A stretch of 64,000 bases of DNA from Xestospongia bergquistia (lineage: Eukaryota; Porifera; Demospongiae; Haplosclerida; Petrosiidae): NCBI GenBank assembly GCA_963965975.1, contig OZ014425.1, forward strand, positions 3,485,501 through 3,549,500. The letters are read 5' to 3'. A model generated the notes under the pieces. That model had not been told where the DNA came from, made no database searches, and saw only the letters and a program-made list of their open reading frames with translations. Position numbers and translations under genes: made by a program. Of this stretch, positions 37,401-49,743 are shown piece by piece (within the stretch, counting starts at the first letter, position 1; every line of letters begins with the position of its first letter).

Positions 37401-40091
37401 AGGACTTTTTTTGGGGAGTTTTTTTGGGTCCGTCTAAGAGTGTAAGAAAATATCAATCACAACAATTCCAAATTTAATTGCAAATCTAAACTAAAAATAA
37501 GTTATTATTATGACCAAACTATAAAGTTAGAAAGGGTCATCACTATATATCTAACAAAAGCTATTTATGTCAGGTAAAACAATTGCACAACATAATAAGT
37601 TATTATGTTGAATAATTCACCAAAAAAGCTCAATACTACTCCAATATTTAAGTATTTCACATGTAATATTTATTTGTCATACGGATGAAACTTGTGGTTC
37701 AACAGGTTCCTTAGATGACACCATACTTGGATCCACTATATTAAATTCATAAAACAAGATTATTATTATTGTACATAACAACTTACAAATTTTTTGAAGC
37801 TTTTTAAATCTTTCAAGATTTTCTAACATTTTAATTCGCAACTCTTCAGCCATCTTAGCAATTTCTACAACAAGAAGAACCAACATACATAATGTACTAT
37901 ACTAATAAACTATATACATTATGTAACTCATTAATTAGTGGTTGTAGCTTGTGTTGGCAGTATTGTTTTACTTTTATTGACTGCTCTTGATGGTTCATTA
38001 GCAGTAAATAACAAGATTATAATTGAAAAATCATCTTATGATTGTTTTGGAAGATACTAACTTTACATTGCAACCAGACATGGGTTCAAGTACATGTACA
38101 TTTCAAAGTATTTAAGTACATTGGAGTTAGTCATAAGTACAAGTACTCCTACTAGTGATACTATGGTACTTAAGTACTTCTTAAGTATGTGCAATGGTAC
38201 TTAAGTACAAGTATACGAATACCAAATTTCATGGAACAATTAAAAAGAAATCTTTATTTAGTCACAAGGTTCAGTCAGCAAGATACATGTATACTAAAAA
38301 AGCTAATTTTGCAATTTGCAACACTAATTAGCAACAGTTTCAGTGGAAGACTATATAGAATGCTAGAAAAATAGAGAAGCTTGTCACATCCATACTCAAG
38401 TAGATTATCGGAGTGGTCTGATAATTAATTATACCCAGAATATATACATGATCCTTTCTCAATTCTAGAAAAGGAAACAAGATTTATCTATAACATTTGA
38501 ACAACTGGGAACTAATGGGATACATATTGAGTTGGTATCTAATCAGTTATAGAGCCTCCTGGATATCAAGTTTGGTAAATGTATTACATGTGGTCACATA
38601 ATAACTGTGAATATGTGGTTGGTAGGAGAAACAAACAAAATTAGTCAAACAGGATCATAATTGTAAAAGTTACCATAAGATTATCTTGAAGGTACTAACA
38701 TTGTAAAGTATGTAGCAGCTATCTAGCATAGAGTTTGATATGTTACAATCATTAATTATCATAGTGGTAAGACAAATTAGTGATGGTATGTGTCAACAGT
38801 CAACTTTTATACACTATAGTTGCATGATATGTGGTTAAAGAATAAGTCAATCAATGTATCAATCATCAATGCTATACAGTGATAGGTATGACAAATGGCA
38901 GAGGTTTATTACTCATTGGAGAAACAATCAGTTAGAAGTAAGCATTATATTAGCCCTTGTGCTTCTATCCAGTAACTTTTTAGATTGGATATAGTACATC
39001 TAAACTATCTATAATGTAACTAATGATTTAGTTTATTAATACCACCAGAACTGAGTGAGTGATAATTATTTGAAGCTCCTTATTCTCCAGGCTACTATAC
39101 TTTGTTCATATTGAAAATGAGCACTAACTCAGTGTTATAGCTCTGGCTTGGAATGAGCTAGAGAGAAATGGCTTGTATTGTTCAAAATGCTTTGTAAGTT
39201 CACAACTTTTAAAAAAAAACTAGAGTGCTATCTTTCTAAGTCGAAATCCAGAAATCCCATATAAAGTGAATGGTGCTCTTCACATTCCACAATGACTGAT
39301 GTCACATATAGTTTCCATATTATTAATGAATGCTTGCACAAGAACTCTCCAGCTTTAGCAGAAATTGTTAATATCTTTACTATTAAAAGTATGATATATC
39401 AAGAAGAGACAGCCACAAAGAATCATGAGGAGCTTCATTATAACTCAGAAAAAAACTTAGCAACTATGATGCCATCCCCAAGTTAAGTTGATGTTGTTGT
39501 CATAATTAAAATTCCACTAAACAACAGTTAATCTCAATCTAAACAGAGTGTACATCAAGAATACTACTACATATAATATATATATTAATATTATTAATAT
39601 TGTAACTAAACAATTTTCACAATTACATTCTCCTTTAAAAGAGGAGGTGTAGTATAAAGAGGAGATGCCTGATCAACTGGAACTCAATAAGACTACACAG
39701 AAAGCCAAGGATACTACTAATATTGAAGTAAAATACAACAGAACAAGTTAGTATTTTTCTCATGACAAGCTCTGAGTGGCCTGGAATAATTAATATTATC
39801 ATTATAATTCCTTACCTCCATCTCTAGCAGTTACATCAATTTCTACTTGAGTACCTCTTTCAAACTCAACTACTGCTTTAGAAAGTAACTCTAAAACCAC
39901 TTTTTCTTCATCCTCTGTAATTAATAATAATTTTTAATTAAGTTATATTTAACGCGCTACCCCCAAAAATACATCAACAGGATAGCTCAATCATTTATAT
40001 TACCTGTTTTCACTTCAGACCAATGTTTCAGAGCTTCATTAATCCCAGAAACAGCGTTATGACATTCTTTCATACAACTGTAACCTTCCAT
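34493..40091 (-). CDS. MIT-AAA ATPase, spastin/katanin/fidgetin type (copy 2)
   Basis: Paralogue of 18530-24192 with the same exon order, about 16 exons. MIT-like start ([11 protein letters not shown], exon 40004-40091; [12 protein letters not shown], exon 39816-39914), coiled helix [15 protein letters not shown] (~37795-37865), basic linker (~37340-37440). The AAA domain has Walker A GPPGNGKT (~36430), Walker B IIFIDEID (~36050 and 35300), sensor-1 GATNKP (~35130) and the C-terminal helix [12 protein letters not shown] before TGA at 34493. Compared with copy 1 and with the family it is more diverged: pore loop 1 is K-N-L-G, without an aromatic, and the arginine-finger pair reads S-R where copy 1 has R-R. 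ATP binding looks possible; hydrolysis or remodelling may be altered. Divergent from the CARD-like gene at 40144. Confidence 0.8.
38075..38220. mobile_element. Solo end of a hAT-like element in an intron
   Basis: Starts with CAGACATGGGTTCAAGTAC, close to the terminal repeat of the intact hAT at 44640 (CAGACATGGGGT). Many AAGTACTT-type subterminal repeats follow. I found no matching right end before the next exon, so it is a truncated remnant in an intron of AAA copy 2. Confidence 0.5.
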
Positions 40092-40143
40092 TCAGACAGT
40101 CTGACTCTAAATAACGCACGCGCATAACCTTCCCCAAGAATTA
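40092..40143. promoter_or_regulatory. Bidirectional promoter interval, 52 bp between ATGs
   Basis: Separates the AAA copy 2 start (40091, -) from the CARD-like copy 2 start (40144, +). It contains a short palindrome tcagac-a-gtctga and a GC-richer 'acgcacgcgcat' tract. It is the paralogous counterpart of 24193-24329 but lacks the 45-bp palindrome. The 5' UTRs must overlap or start very close to the ATGs. Confidence 0.5.
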
Positions 40144-42269
40144 ATGTCTTCCAAACGTACACCTGAATATAAAGCTCTTAGTAATAACTTTCATTCTATC
40201 TGTGACTCTCTCAGTCGACAACCCGCCACGATTACTCCAATTGCCAATGATTTAGCTTCTGATGAAGTCAAAATCATTTCTGAACATACTCAAAATGCTG
40301 TACTATATACCAAAGGCAACACACCTTATGAATTAGCTTCTACTCTCATGACTAATGCTCAGTTGACAATACAATACGAGCCAGACAAATTCTATCTTTT
40401 AGTGGATAAGTTGGAGTCGCATGGACATGGCCAGATTGCCAAGGAACTAACAACATTGTGTTGTAAGTCAACACTTCACATAGTGTGAGAGTGAATAATG
40501 TCCCCCCAGACAGTATTCACTAGTGACTACTGTACCCTAAACCTTAAACCTTAATCTTTTATTGACTGATAATCAAAAAGAAATAATATCTATATCTAGC
40601 TGCAAAAGTCTCTAAGTTTATTGTTTGTAATAAATTATTGCTAAAATGCACAAGTTTGAATATGAATTATGTAGATAATCATCGCCATCAACTAGTTATT
40701 ATTTACTATAAACATATAATGTACTTATTTTGAATAATTTGGAGGAATATAATTTTATTAAAGATACTTTTAGCACAAAGGCTAGTACTTTTTGTTCATG
40801 ATAGTCTTATACCTTTTGATATTATAGCAAGAATCAACCCTCAAGACACTCAACCAGTAACTGGAATTTCTCTTCAAAGTAAGTAAATTTAATAATAATA
40901 ATAGTCATTTTGTATCAGCTAAAACAAAAGCACTAATTATTTGATTACATGATAAATTCCTGGATGTTTGGTATATATTACATTTCAATGAACATTAAAT
41001 ATTTAGAGACTTCAAGATGAATTTTTAAAAACAAGTCATTACTTATAAACACAACTACTGTAGAAAATTTTTCCTTTTCATGTCCAATACAACAACAAAA
41101 TCAGTTAGTTTTGTAGACTTGAAAACAGACTTGAATCTTTAGTATGTAGATCTAGTGACAAGATTATAGGATTTATAAGTTTAAAAAGTCTCATACCTCG
41201 AGCACAAAAGGTCAGAGTTTATTGTGCACATCAAATAAGTAGGCAATTAATTAAAGGGGCCCTGGGTTATATACTAGAAAATTTGTACTTAGTTAGTTTT
41301 ATGAGGATATGGTTAGTTGATTCCCACACTGGTAATTTTCTAAATTTATTGCCTTAAAAGTTCTTTCTACTGCCAAAACTTTATTTAAAGGCACTATGTT
41401 AAAAATCAGCATAATAAATATAAGCTCCACCCACCAGTACAAGTATAGAGAGGCTAACTAAAGCATTCTTTGCTGTACTTATAGTGGTCAACAAATCTAG
41501 AGACTTGACAGAAGTTCTAAGCTAACTGAAGGCTAACAAACTACACATGCAGTCTGTTGTTATTCAACTTTATTATACTTAAAAGTCAATAGAAAAGCCT
41601 TAAGTTTGTAAATAGCTGTCAAAGTGCGTGTGCTTTTCTGCTTCTGAAGCTTTCATTCATGTCACCAATCATATCTGTTATTTGCTTATGTTGTTAGTGT
41701 TCCAAATTAACTTTAAAGCTAATAACTAATGGCAGTTTTCAATGAGAAATCAATGAGACAAACAGATGGACACAATGCAAACACATGCAAATGTACTGGC
41801 AAAGTACCTACTGTAATCCTTGATGTCTACGTACAAGGATTAGTAAGATGTATTTTATGTCTTTCATTATTATTATTCTCAATAAATACAGCTGGGAATG
41901 AATTTGTTGATCATGATAGTGACAATGGACCAATGGAATTAGCTAGTCAACATGTTTTACAAAATTCTACGAGTAACGAAAGTCCTCCTCTACCAGCCAA
42001 TGGTATCAGTCACTCTATCTTTAATGTTTATTATATCAGTATTGTATATAGATGTTGTTAGTGTTCATAAACAGATTTTACAAGAAGAAGAACTAATTGC
42101 CATTGTATTGGATGAAATAATTAATGGTCTTTCAGAGAAAGGTGTATATATTTTAATGTTTAAAAACAAGTCTGAGAATTAAATTATGATTTATTTATGC
42201 AACTTATCACATATAGATTCTGTCTCTAATGATGAAGTGATGCGAGAACTATCTCAGACTGAGCCTTAG
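40144..42269 (+). CDS. Small CARD-like protein with shared C-terminal motif (copy 2)
   Basis: Exons 40144-40462, 40828-40878, 41892-42002, 42052-42141, 42217-42269, all phase 1 and open, ending TAG. Residues ~8-105 form a helical Death-fold domain that is CARD-like (FHSICDSL, ASDEVKII, KFYLLVDKLES, GQIAKELTTL), though diverged. The rest is a polar tail with 'HKQILQEEELIAIVLDEII', the motif shared with the genes at 14464, 24330 and 29260. Exon 2 (INPQDTQPVTGISLQ) lines up with exon 2 of copy 1. About 220 residues in all if spliced as proposed. The function is unknown, probably an adaptor. The gene is head to head with the MIT-AAA gene, as in copy 1. Confidence 0.65.
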
Positions 42270-44206
42270 TGAAAGAAGTAAAGAACAATAGAGTAACATT
42301 AATTACCTCCATCTATACTTTTGAGATGACAAAATAGTGATTTTTAAATTATTCATTTTAACTCTTTCCCAAAGTGCTAAACATTTTTAGTAATATTTAT
42401 AAAGATTCATCCAGAAATCCACATGTATACTTTGTTATGTGACTCAATTTCAACTGATAAGTAGTTGTTTTTTGTCTTGGTAGCTGGTTTGGTTTGTAAT
42501 AACTGACATTTGACTCTTAATATAACAAAAATGACATCATAGATAAAATTCTTGTTAACTTATTCCTGCATCTCATCTTTGTTACATATACTAACATCTA
42601 ACTCTAGATCTAAGTCCTATAACAACAAATACATAGAAATTAGCATCATTACTAAATAAACATACATGATAAACATGTTACTTTGTAACCATTATATCAA
42701 TCATCAAATATTATTAATATTAAGTTATTACTTGTACATAAATTTTTAACATTTCTATTAGTTAGCTAACTGTTTTCTCATTTCTTCCTATTTCTCTGTT
42801 CTTATTCCTCCTTTTGGAACCACCCGATATTATTTACTCATGCAGGCACCTACCCTATACACTTAAAGTAGATTATTAAACACAATGGATACCCTATATA
42901 TAGCAAAGTAATATAAAGAGCATCAAAACTAATAGAATATACAAATATATCTATAACTATATATGAAAAATTATAGATATAAAATAAACATAATTATATA
43001 TATAATGATCTCTCTTGCAATAATAAAGGATCAATTCTTTTATATCTAAACATTTATGTAAAACACTTACAGTTACTATAAACAGTACACTGATGTTTAT
43101 TGAGCTTTGTACTCAAGTTATCTAATAATAATTTTTCAACCTATGACTACATGGCCACTGCATGTACACAAACTGTTTTTAAGATGTTTTGACAGAAGTA
43201 GTTGCTTTCTACAATCAGGTCATAATAATAGGAGTTTAGAAATTAAGAAATTTGAAAAAAATTGAATTGTTGGACAAAATTTTTGTAGTTATGGCAATAT
43301 TTGTGAAGTCAGTTGGAGATGTGTCTTTCCAGGAGTTGCTGACCAGAAATGTTAGGAAAATTGGATTGTAGTTAGATAGGGAAGGCATGGACAATGGCTG
43401 CTTGGAGATAAGAATTATGAGAGATGTTTACCAGTTTATTGGGAAGAGGAAAGAGACTGATCAAATAGTTTACATATAAGGAGACAGAATTGAGTGGACT
43501 GTTGCTTAAAACATTTTTGATGATATTTCATCAGGGCCATTGGATGTACAGGAGGGTAGATTAAGATATCAGTTGAGCAATATTTTCAGGGGTTTAATAA
43601 GATCTAAGCTACTGTCCCTTAAAGGACAATCAATAGGGACAAAGGATGACACACAGGAACAGTATGTAAATAACAAATTGTTTAGATTTATTTAACGAGA
43701 GATTCTGAAATTTACATTGATTATGAACCATAATTTTAAATTTCACTGTATAACTATATGTTATGTATAAAAATTAAAATAAATTTAAACATTATTATTA
43801 AAAGCTTATCATTTTTTTCTCTCAAGTTTCTTCCACCAACTATGGATGAGGGAACACATGGTTCTAGATGGTGACAGTACCACATAAAAATTGTCCAAAT
43901 TAGAAATGAAGAGCAGAATTAAATATTCTGTTTAATAACACCTGCAGTGAAATATATGCCAATTCAGCATCTTCACCATGAAACTATCTATAAAATTTTA
44001 ATTCAATAAACAAATTAGTTTTATATTTAAAAAATAAATTATTTATAATTGGTGTGTCTAACAATGTTTGGACTTACCGATCCTTTTTTATACATACAAC
44101 TATTGTCACAAATAGTCTATTACAAGTAAAAAGGACCAATATATTACATTAGGTTAACTTCAATTTGGACTATTTGGTTGACATGATCATAATTGATTAA
44201 GACAAT
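42270..44206. other. Duplicated non-coding spacer
   Basis: Positions about 42470-42640 are a relic of the GTPase 3' region (tcttggtagctggtttggtt). 42750-43900 is the duplicate of 25300-26860. At about 43900 the block that corresponds to the exons 26985-27510 of CARD-like copy 1 is deleted, joining the sequence around 26855 to that around 27505. No gene is seen. Confidence 0.6.
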
Positions 44207-47200
44207 TCATTTAAAATATTCCTCAAAATTATAACTAGTTCCTTCTTCTAATGGATCATCTGTAGATTGTTGTAATGTTCTTTTCTTTATCTTGACAGCT
44301 GGTTTGGTTTGTAATACAACTGACACATTTGACTCCTAATATAACAATATGATATTATAGTGGTACTCACAGTAAATAAAAAAATTATATTCATTATTTA
44401 CTTTTTGTTCTTCCATCTCCTCATCATTATCTTCACTATTATCATCAAATTCAGAGTCCTATTACAATGATCTTAATGAATATAATGTAGAGTATATCAC
44501 TAACCATATCTTCCTCAATGTCATCATCATCAACTTCACTGTTTTCTACTTCCTCTTCTTCATGAGCAATATTATGTACAGGTTCACTTGTCTCCATAAC
44601 TAATGCACTCTCCATTTTCTCAACCAGTCCTATGATACACAGACATGGGGTCAATTACATTGCAATGTAATATATTACTATTACAACAGATATAATTATA
44701 TTACTATTACTATTACCAGTACAATGTAAGTCAATGTAATATATTACTATTACTATTACAACAGAAATAATTGTATTACTATTACTATTACCAGTACAAT
44801 GTAAGTCAATGTAATATATTACTATTACTATTACTTGACATATCCTTCTATTACTATTATTAATTTATTATATTATTATTACCACTTAAAAGTAAGAAAT
44901 TACTATCACTATTAAATTAACAAGGTTTAATTTATCAATATACTATGCATGCTAAACCAAATGTCCATTACACTTTATGTTCATTAATTTTTCAAAGACA
45001 GCGTCACGAAGTCTGCATCTTTCCGGCCTAAAAAATTTTCCACTTATACTAAAAAGTCTTTCAACTGGCCCTGAAGAAGCTGGCACGGAAAGGTAGCTGC
45101 AAGCGAGCATTGCTAATGTTGGATATGTTGTTGCATGGTCCTTCCAAAAAACCATAGGATCATCTTCCAGCAAGCATGGCTTAGACAAATACGATGTAAC
45201 TTCAGCTTTGAAAAAATTGGAACCTCTTCTGTCAGCTGGGTCAGTTTCACTAAATAGGTATCTTAATAACTTGCTTGGTTCTTTCTTCCTTTTTTTTGCC
45301 AATGGTTCAGAAAATGTTGTAGTGACAATTTCTAATACTTGTGTAGTGTCTGTGGTTTGCAAATGGTGTGCCTGACTGCCCTGACGAAGTAGAATTGTCT
45401 TAACCTTTTGTTCTTCGTCATCACCACTACACCATCTTAATTTGAATCTTGGATCCAAAGTGCTAGCGAGTATAAAAAGCTGTCGACTTTCGTATTTAGC
45501 CATTCTATTATCCACAGATTTGACAAGTGCTAAGAGCATTCTTGAATTATATGTGACTGACAAAGATTCAAGAGATTTACGGAGTCCTCGTATACAGGGT
45601 ATAACAAGGCTAGATGTGATTACATTTCCACCTTGAACAAAGTCTGTAGCTTCTTGAAAGGGAGTTAGAATTTCTACAAGATCTTCCAGAATTTTCCTCT
45701 CATTCACTGTTAGATGAACAGTATCCAATAATCTCAATTTATCTTCAGGAACTCTTAGAATGGACTTAATACTCCTTAATTCACTATTCCATCGTGTGGA
45801 ATTCTTAAGTTGTAATCTCCTTTCACCTTCGAGTATTTCAGTTGCATGTTGTGACCGACGAGCATGTGCCACAATGGTCCCCACCTTGGCAAGTATATTG
45901 CTTACAGTTCCAATTTCTTTAAAGCCATCTTTTATCACAAGCTGTAAAGTGTGTGCGAAGCAGGTATCATGCTCTGAAACATAATCAAGACTATCGTGCA
46001 AGTCCATCTCATTGATTTTCTCATCTTCCTCATCTTCATCACCTTCATTGTCTTCATCATCTCTATTTGTATGGAGAGAGTCATCCTGAAAACCTGGTAA
46101 GCTAAATGCTTTTACAATGTTCGAGGCATTGTCAGTTACAGTGGTGACAATTTTACGATCAATATTATATGAGGTGATTACTTCATCATAGTTGTGGGCA
46201 ATGTTTTCTGCTGTGTGACGTCCTTTGAAACGTTTACATTCAAGCATCAGTGATTGCATTGTCCAATTGAGAATAAAATGGCATGTAATTCCTAAGAATC
46301 CTTTCATTTGTTGGCTTGACCAAAGGTCAAGTGTGAGTGAAACATTTTTAACTTGCTCAAGAATATCTCGCACTTTAGTCTTGATGACCTCATCTTTCTT
46401 TGCCAGTAAAGCAATTGAGAGGTGTTTCCAAGATGGTACTACAAATTGTGGATCTAGTAATTGAGAATACTTCTTGAATGAAGAAGATTTGACAACTGAA
46501 AGTGGAAGCATGTTATCAGCAACAAAGGAAACCAAAGCATCAGCAGCATGGAGTTGCCATGAATCACTAGGACCATACTTTTTGTTGGAAAGAAAAGAGT
46601 CTACTTTTGTTTGTTCTTTTAAACCTGCAGCAGAGGTACCACATGTCTGTGCCTCTTCATATATTTTTAGATGCTTTCTCTAGAAAAGGTATAAAGCATC
46701 TACTTCTAATAATGTTTCTTCCTTACCTTGAGATGTGTTGTAAAATTTGACGACGTCTTCTCTGAGCCAGATATAAATGTGCCACAATATTTACATTTTG
46801 CCTTGTAGTTACCAGCGATACTTTGAGGAACCTCAAAGTGAATTAAAGGTGAGGATTTAGCCATGAGCAAATTCAAATTGAATAGTAAGTTAGCAACTCT
46901 GCAAACAGCTTGAACTGATAGGTGACATAGGTCATAAGCTTTTATGTTATACTGATCACTGTTATAAGGTAGGTGTAAAGTTGCTTCAGCTGCATATATA
47001 GATTATAGACTTGATAAAAGCATTGACGCAATGAAAAGAATGTCACGCAGCACTCATGCAGTTGCACTTCAAATAAACACAATTAAACCAACATTTGACC
47101 CATTGGGTACATAGACTTGATAAAAGCATTGATGCAGTGAAAAGAATGTCACACTTCAAATAAACACAATTAAACCAACATTTGACTGACACACTATTGG

Positions 47201-49714
47201 TTACATAATTTCAATTACTAATACTATTACTTGACCAACTATTACTATTACTATTACTATTACATTGACTTAGATTGTCTATTACTATTATTATTACTAT
47301 TACTTGACTATCTATTACTATTACTATTACTATTACATTGACTTTTAGATTGTCTATTACTATTACTATTACTATTACTTTGAAATATGTAATCTTTACT
47401 ATTACTATTACTATTATCTATTACTATTACCCCATGTCTGATGATACATAGTATATTATATATATATATATACAATATAGATAGATTGTGATATATTACC
47501 AGCTAAATCTTTCTCTTCTTCCTCTTGCACAACACTCTATTATATGAAATAAACAACTAGTCATTTGAGATATTATTTACCATATCAAAAGCTTTGCTCC
47601 ATTCTCTAACTATTTCTGCTGATATGTGAGCTGGTAATGTTTGTTGTTCAGGAGGATGAGTATAAAACTTGATCTGACCCCTATAATTAATAGTTAATAC
47701 AAACTAAGTATAGTACACTTACGAATTCCAATCATTGAGAACTTTACAAGCCGCAGCAGTAATATCAGGAACACCTCCTGATAACAACAATAATTATATC
47801 AATACATACAACTAAATAAATATTACTAGAAAATTTGTTAGGAGTACATTGCAAGCCACTTTATTATTATTAGCCAATGTGATCTTAGCTTGTATCTTAA
47901 CTAACCTTTCCTTAGTTTACCAATTCTTCTTGCTAAATGAGCTAAGAACTCTTCACCATTTGAGTATTCTGGTATAGTATAATGTAACATAACATGTTGA
48001 CTGTCACATCGTCTCAAGATAGCCTCCACTGGAGTCACAACATCAGATAGATGCTCCACCTACACAGATAATTACGTATATTACAATAATTTCAATTACT
48101 TTGACACAATTCCTCAATGCAACAGCTGGATCATCAGGAGCTCCACCAGCCATTATAATACCAGGACTATCTAATAATTTGATGTGTTTGTCTAGTTGTA
48201 TCTCCTGCATTGACCTAACAGAGATCATGTGACAATCATGTGAGTCAGTACTAAATCATATCACCAACTTGGTCACTCCAGGGGTGGCTCCTACAGTACA
48301 TACTCTGTTACGTTTTAAACTGTTAATAATGCTACTTTTACCCACATTGGGTAAACCTAGATAATGAAATAAAATATATAGTCAGGGACAAGTCAAAGAT
48401 ACTAACCTACTATTCCCACAGTAATAGAAGTCTTAATATCAGCATTACGACAATAGTTACCTAGTAGTTTCATTAATACCTCAGATCCTAAACAAACTGA
48501 AGATTTCTCTAGTGATGTTGGTCCACTACCAAGAGGGAATCTTTTACGAGACTATAATATAAGAATAATATATTATGTTTGAGATATTGAACTAACAAGA
48601 TTATGTTTTTGTGTTTGTGTACTGGCTTTAAAAGCAATAGTTGGGAACTCATTTCTTAAATACTTCAGCCATTTCTCTACATTTTCTCGTGGAACTAAAT
48701 CTAAGTGAGAGATAAGAATCATGACTCACAGAAAATAAAGTAAATGAAATGACATACCAATCTTGTTGAGAACAAGGATCAATTTCTTATTACTACCTGC
48801 AGCTAATACTGTTTGTTCCATCTACAACAATATGACAACATAAACAATGTTTATAATAGTTACCTCAAAACAACGACAACCCAGTGGATCTCTAGCATCT
48901 AATATTTCAAGAATAACGTCAGCACCTTCAACTACCTACATACACAAAAAATGTCCATTGGATCATATTGAATACATCCATTTGTTAGCAAATATATGTC
49001 CATTGTATCATTGGATATATCTATTTGTTAGCAAATATATGTCCATCAGATCATTATGTCCATTATATAAATATTATAAGTAGTGTTTAATGTACCTTTC
49101 TGAATTCCTTGTAATATGCTTTTAGTGATGAGTCTAATGTCAATAAACATGTACATGTAATATTAATATGTATATTCATGTACATGTACCTGATCTAAGA
49201 TGAGTTCTTTTAGCAGCAGCCTCCATTAGTTCCTTGATCTGTTCCTATGACAACACTTTCTATAACACATCATGTGACATCTTTGTACCTTTTTTTCGTA
49301 TTGTTTAGTTCTTTTTGCTGCATCACGTTGAAGACTTTGTAAACTCCGCCTCTTTATCTGTTCCCTTCGTCGTTGCTCTTTTTGTCTTTGTTTTTCATCC
49401 TCTAATCTTTCCTTCCTATCTTGGATCTGTTTAAGGAGCTGTTCTTTATAAGGATACAGGTTTGGAATACCAGGATCTTTCTTTAGTTCTAATAAAATGG
49501 GGACAATACATCAATTGTCTCTTTTGTATTCAACTCACTTGATCGTTTAGAATGACCTTTATTCTTAGCCTCCTTTTTTAACTTACGACGATGTTCTTTC
49601 ACTTTACGATCAATTTTGTAACGTTTTGCTGCTGGCATACGCTTACTTAACCTCTCTATTAAAAGGAATTAAGTAATAGTACATTAAAACTTATCACTAA
49701 CTTTTCTTCACCAT
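44207..49714 (-). CDS. Nucleostemin-like GTPase (GNL3/GNL3L family)
   Basis: About 14 exons on the - strand. ATG 49714 (MVKK), then a Lys/Arg-rich N-terminus ([21 protein letters not shown], ~49550-49660) and a coiled basic region. The circularly permuted G domain has '[11 protein letters not shown]' (~48880-48930), G4 NKI (~48770), G5-like KAST (~48630), G1 GLPNVGKSS (~48310-48358) and G3 DSPG (~48165). Then comes the family's C-terminal part with 'KFYTHPPE' (~47670) and acidic exons (44505-44628, 44400-44458), and a final exon ending in TGA at 44207. Such proteins are nucleolar or nuclear and act in ribosome biogenesis and cell growth. One intron carries a complete hAT transposon. The ATG lies 29 bp from that of the divergent methyltransferase gene. 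Confidence 0.9.
44952..46864 (-). CDS. hAT transposase with BED zinc finger
   Basis: Two exons, 46727-46864 and 44952-46679, give an uninterrupted 621-residue protein. The N-terminus is a BED finger (CKYCG ... THLKRKH, the last His pair split by the intron). The catalytic core shows the acidic positions expected for RNase H-like hAT enzymes, in 'TLDLWSS' and 'TDNASN'. The C-terminus is the hATC dimerisation region ([16 protein letters not shown], then R-x2-L). No stop or frameshift was seen, so the element may be autonomous or only recently silenced. An acidic insert ([14 protein letters not shown]) lies after residue ~250. Confidence 0.93.
46990..47195. repeat. Imperfect direct repeat inside the hAT
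   Basis: Two units beginning 'acttgataaaagcattga' (47008 and 47112) repeat about 90 bp, including 'aatgtcac' and 'aaataaacacaattaaacc'. The second has a deletion. It lies between the transposase start and the right end. Confidence 0.8.
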
Positions 49715-49743
49715 AGCGAAATCCTGACCACGTGGTTAAATGA
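49715..49743. promoter_or_regulatory. 29-bp interval between two divergent start codons
   Basis: Only 29 bp lie between the GTPase ATG (49714, -) and the methyltransferase ATG (49744, +). Transcription starts must lie inside this interval or inside the opposite gene. An upstream ATG at 49740 opens an 8-codon frame (to TAA at 49764-49766) that overlaps the methyltransferase start. Confidence 0.6.

Larger units (their letters stand above)
44640..47440. mobile_element. hAT DNA transposon, 2801 bp, with 8-bp target duplication
   Basis: Terminal inverted repeats CAGACATGGGGT (44640-44651) and its perfect complement (47429-47440). They are flanked by the direct repeat ATGATACA at 44632-44639 and 47441-47448, the 8-bp duplication typical of hAT. 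Subterminal regions (44670-44920, 47215-47430) are packed with TTACTATTA-type repeats, likely transposase binding sites. It sits in an intron of the GTPase gene. The duplicated fragment at 27983 shows the empty site. Confidence 0.95.

Noticed and set aside
38189-39486. Small + strand frames in an AAA copy 2 intron
   Set aside because: No similarity, no splice context, and one overlaps the hAT-like remnant.
45442-46683. Several + strand frames of 64-79 residues
   Set aside because: Antisense shadows of the hAT transposase.
47215-47430. TTACTATTA tracts as an independent microsatellite
   Set aside because: They lie inside the hAT ends and occur at both termini, so they are better read as subterminal repeats.
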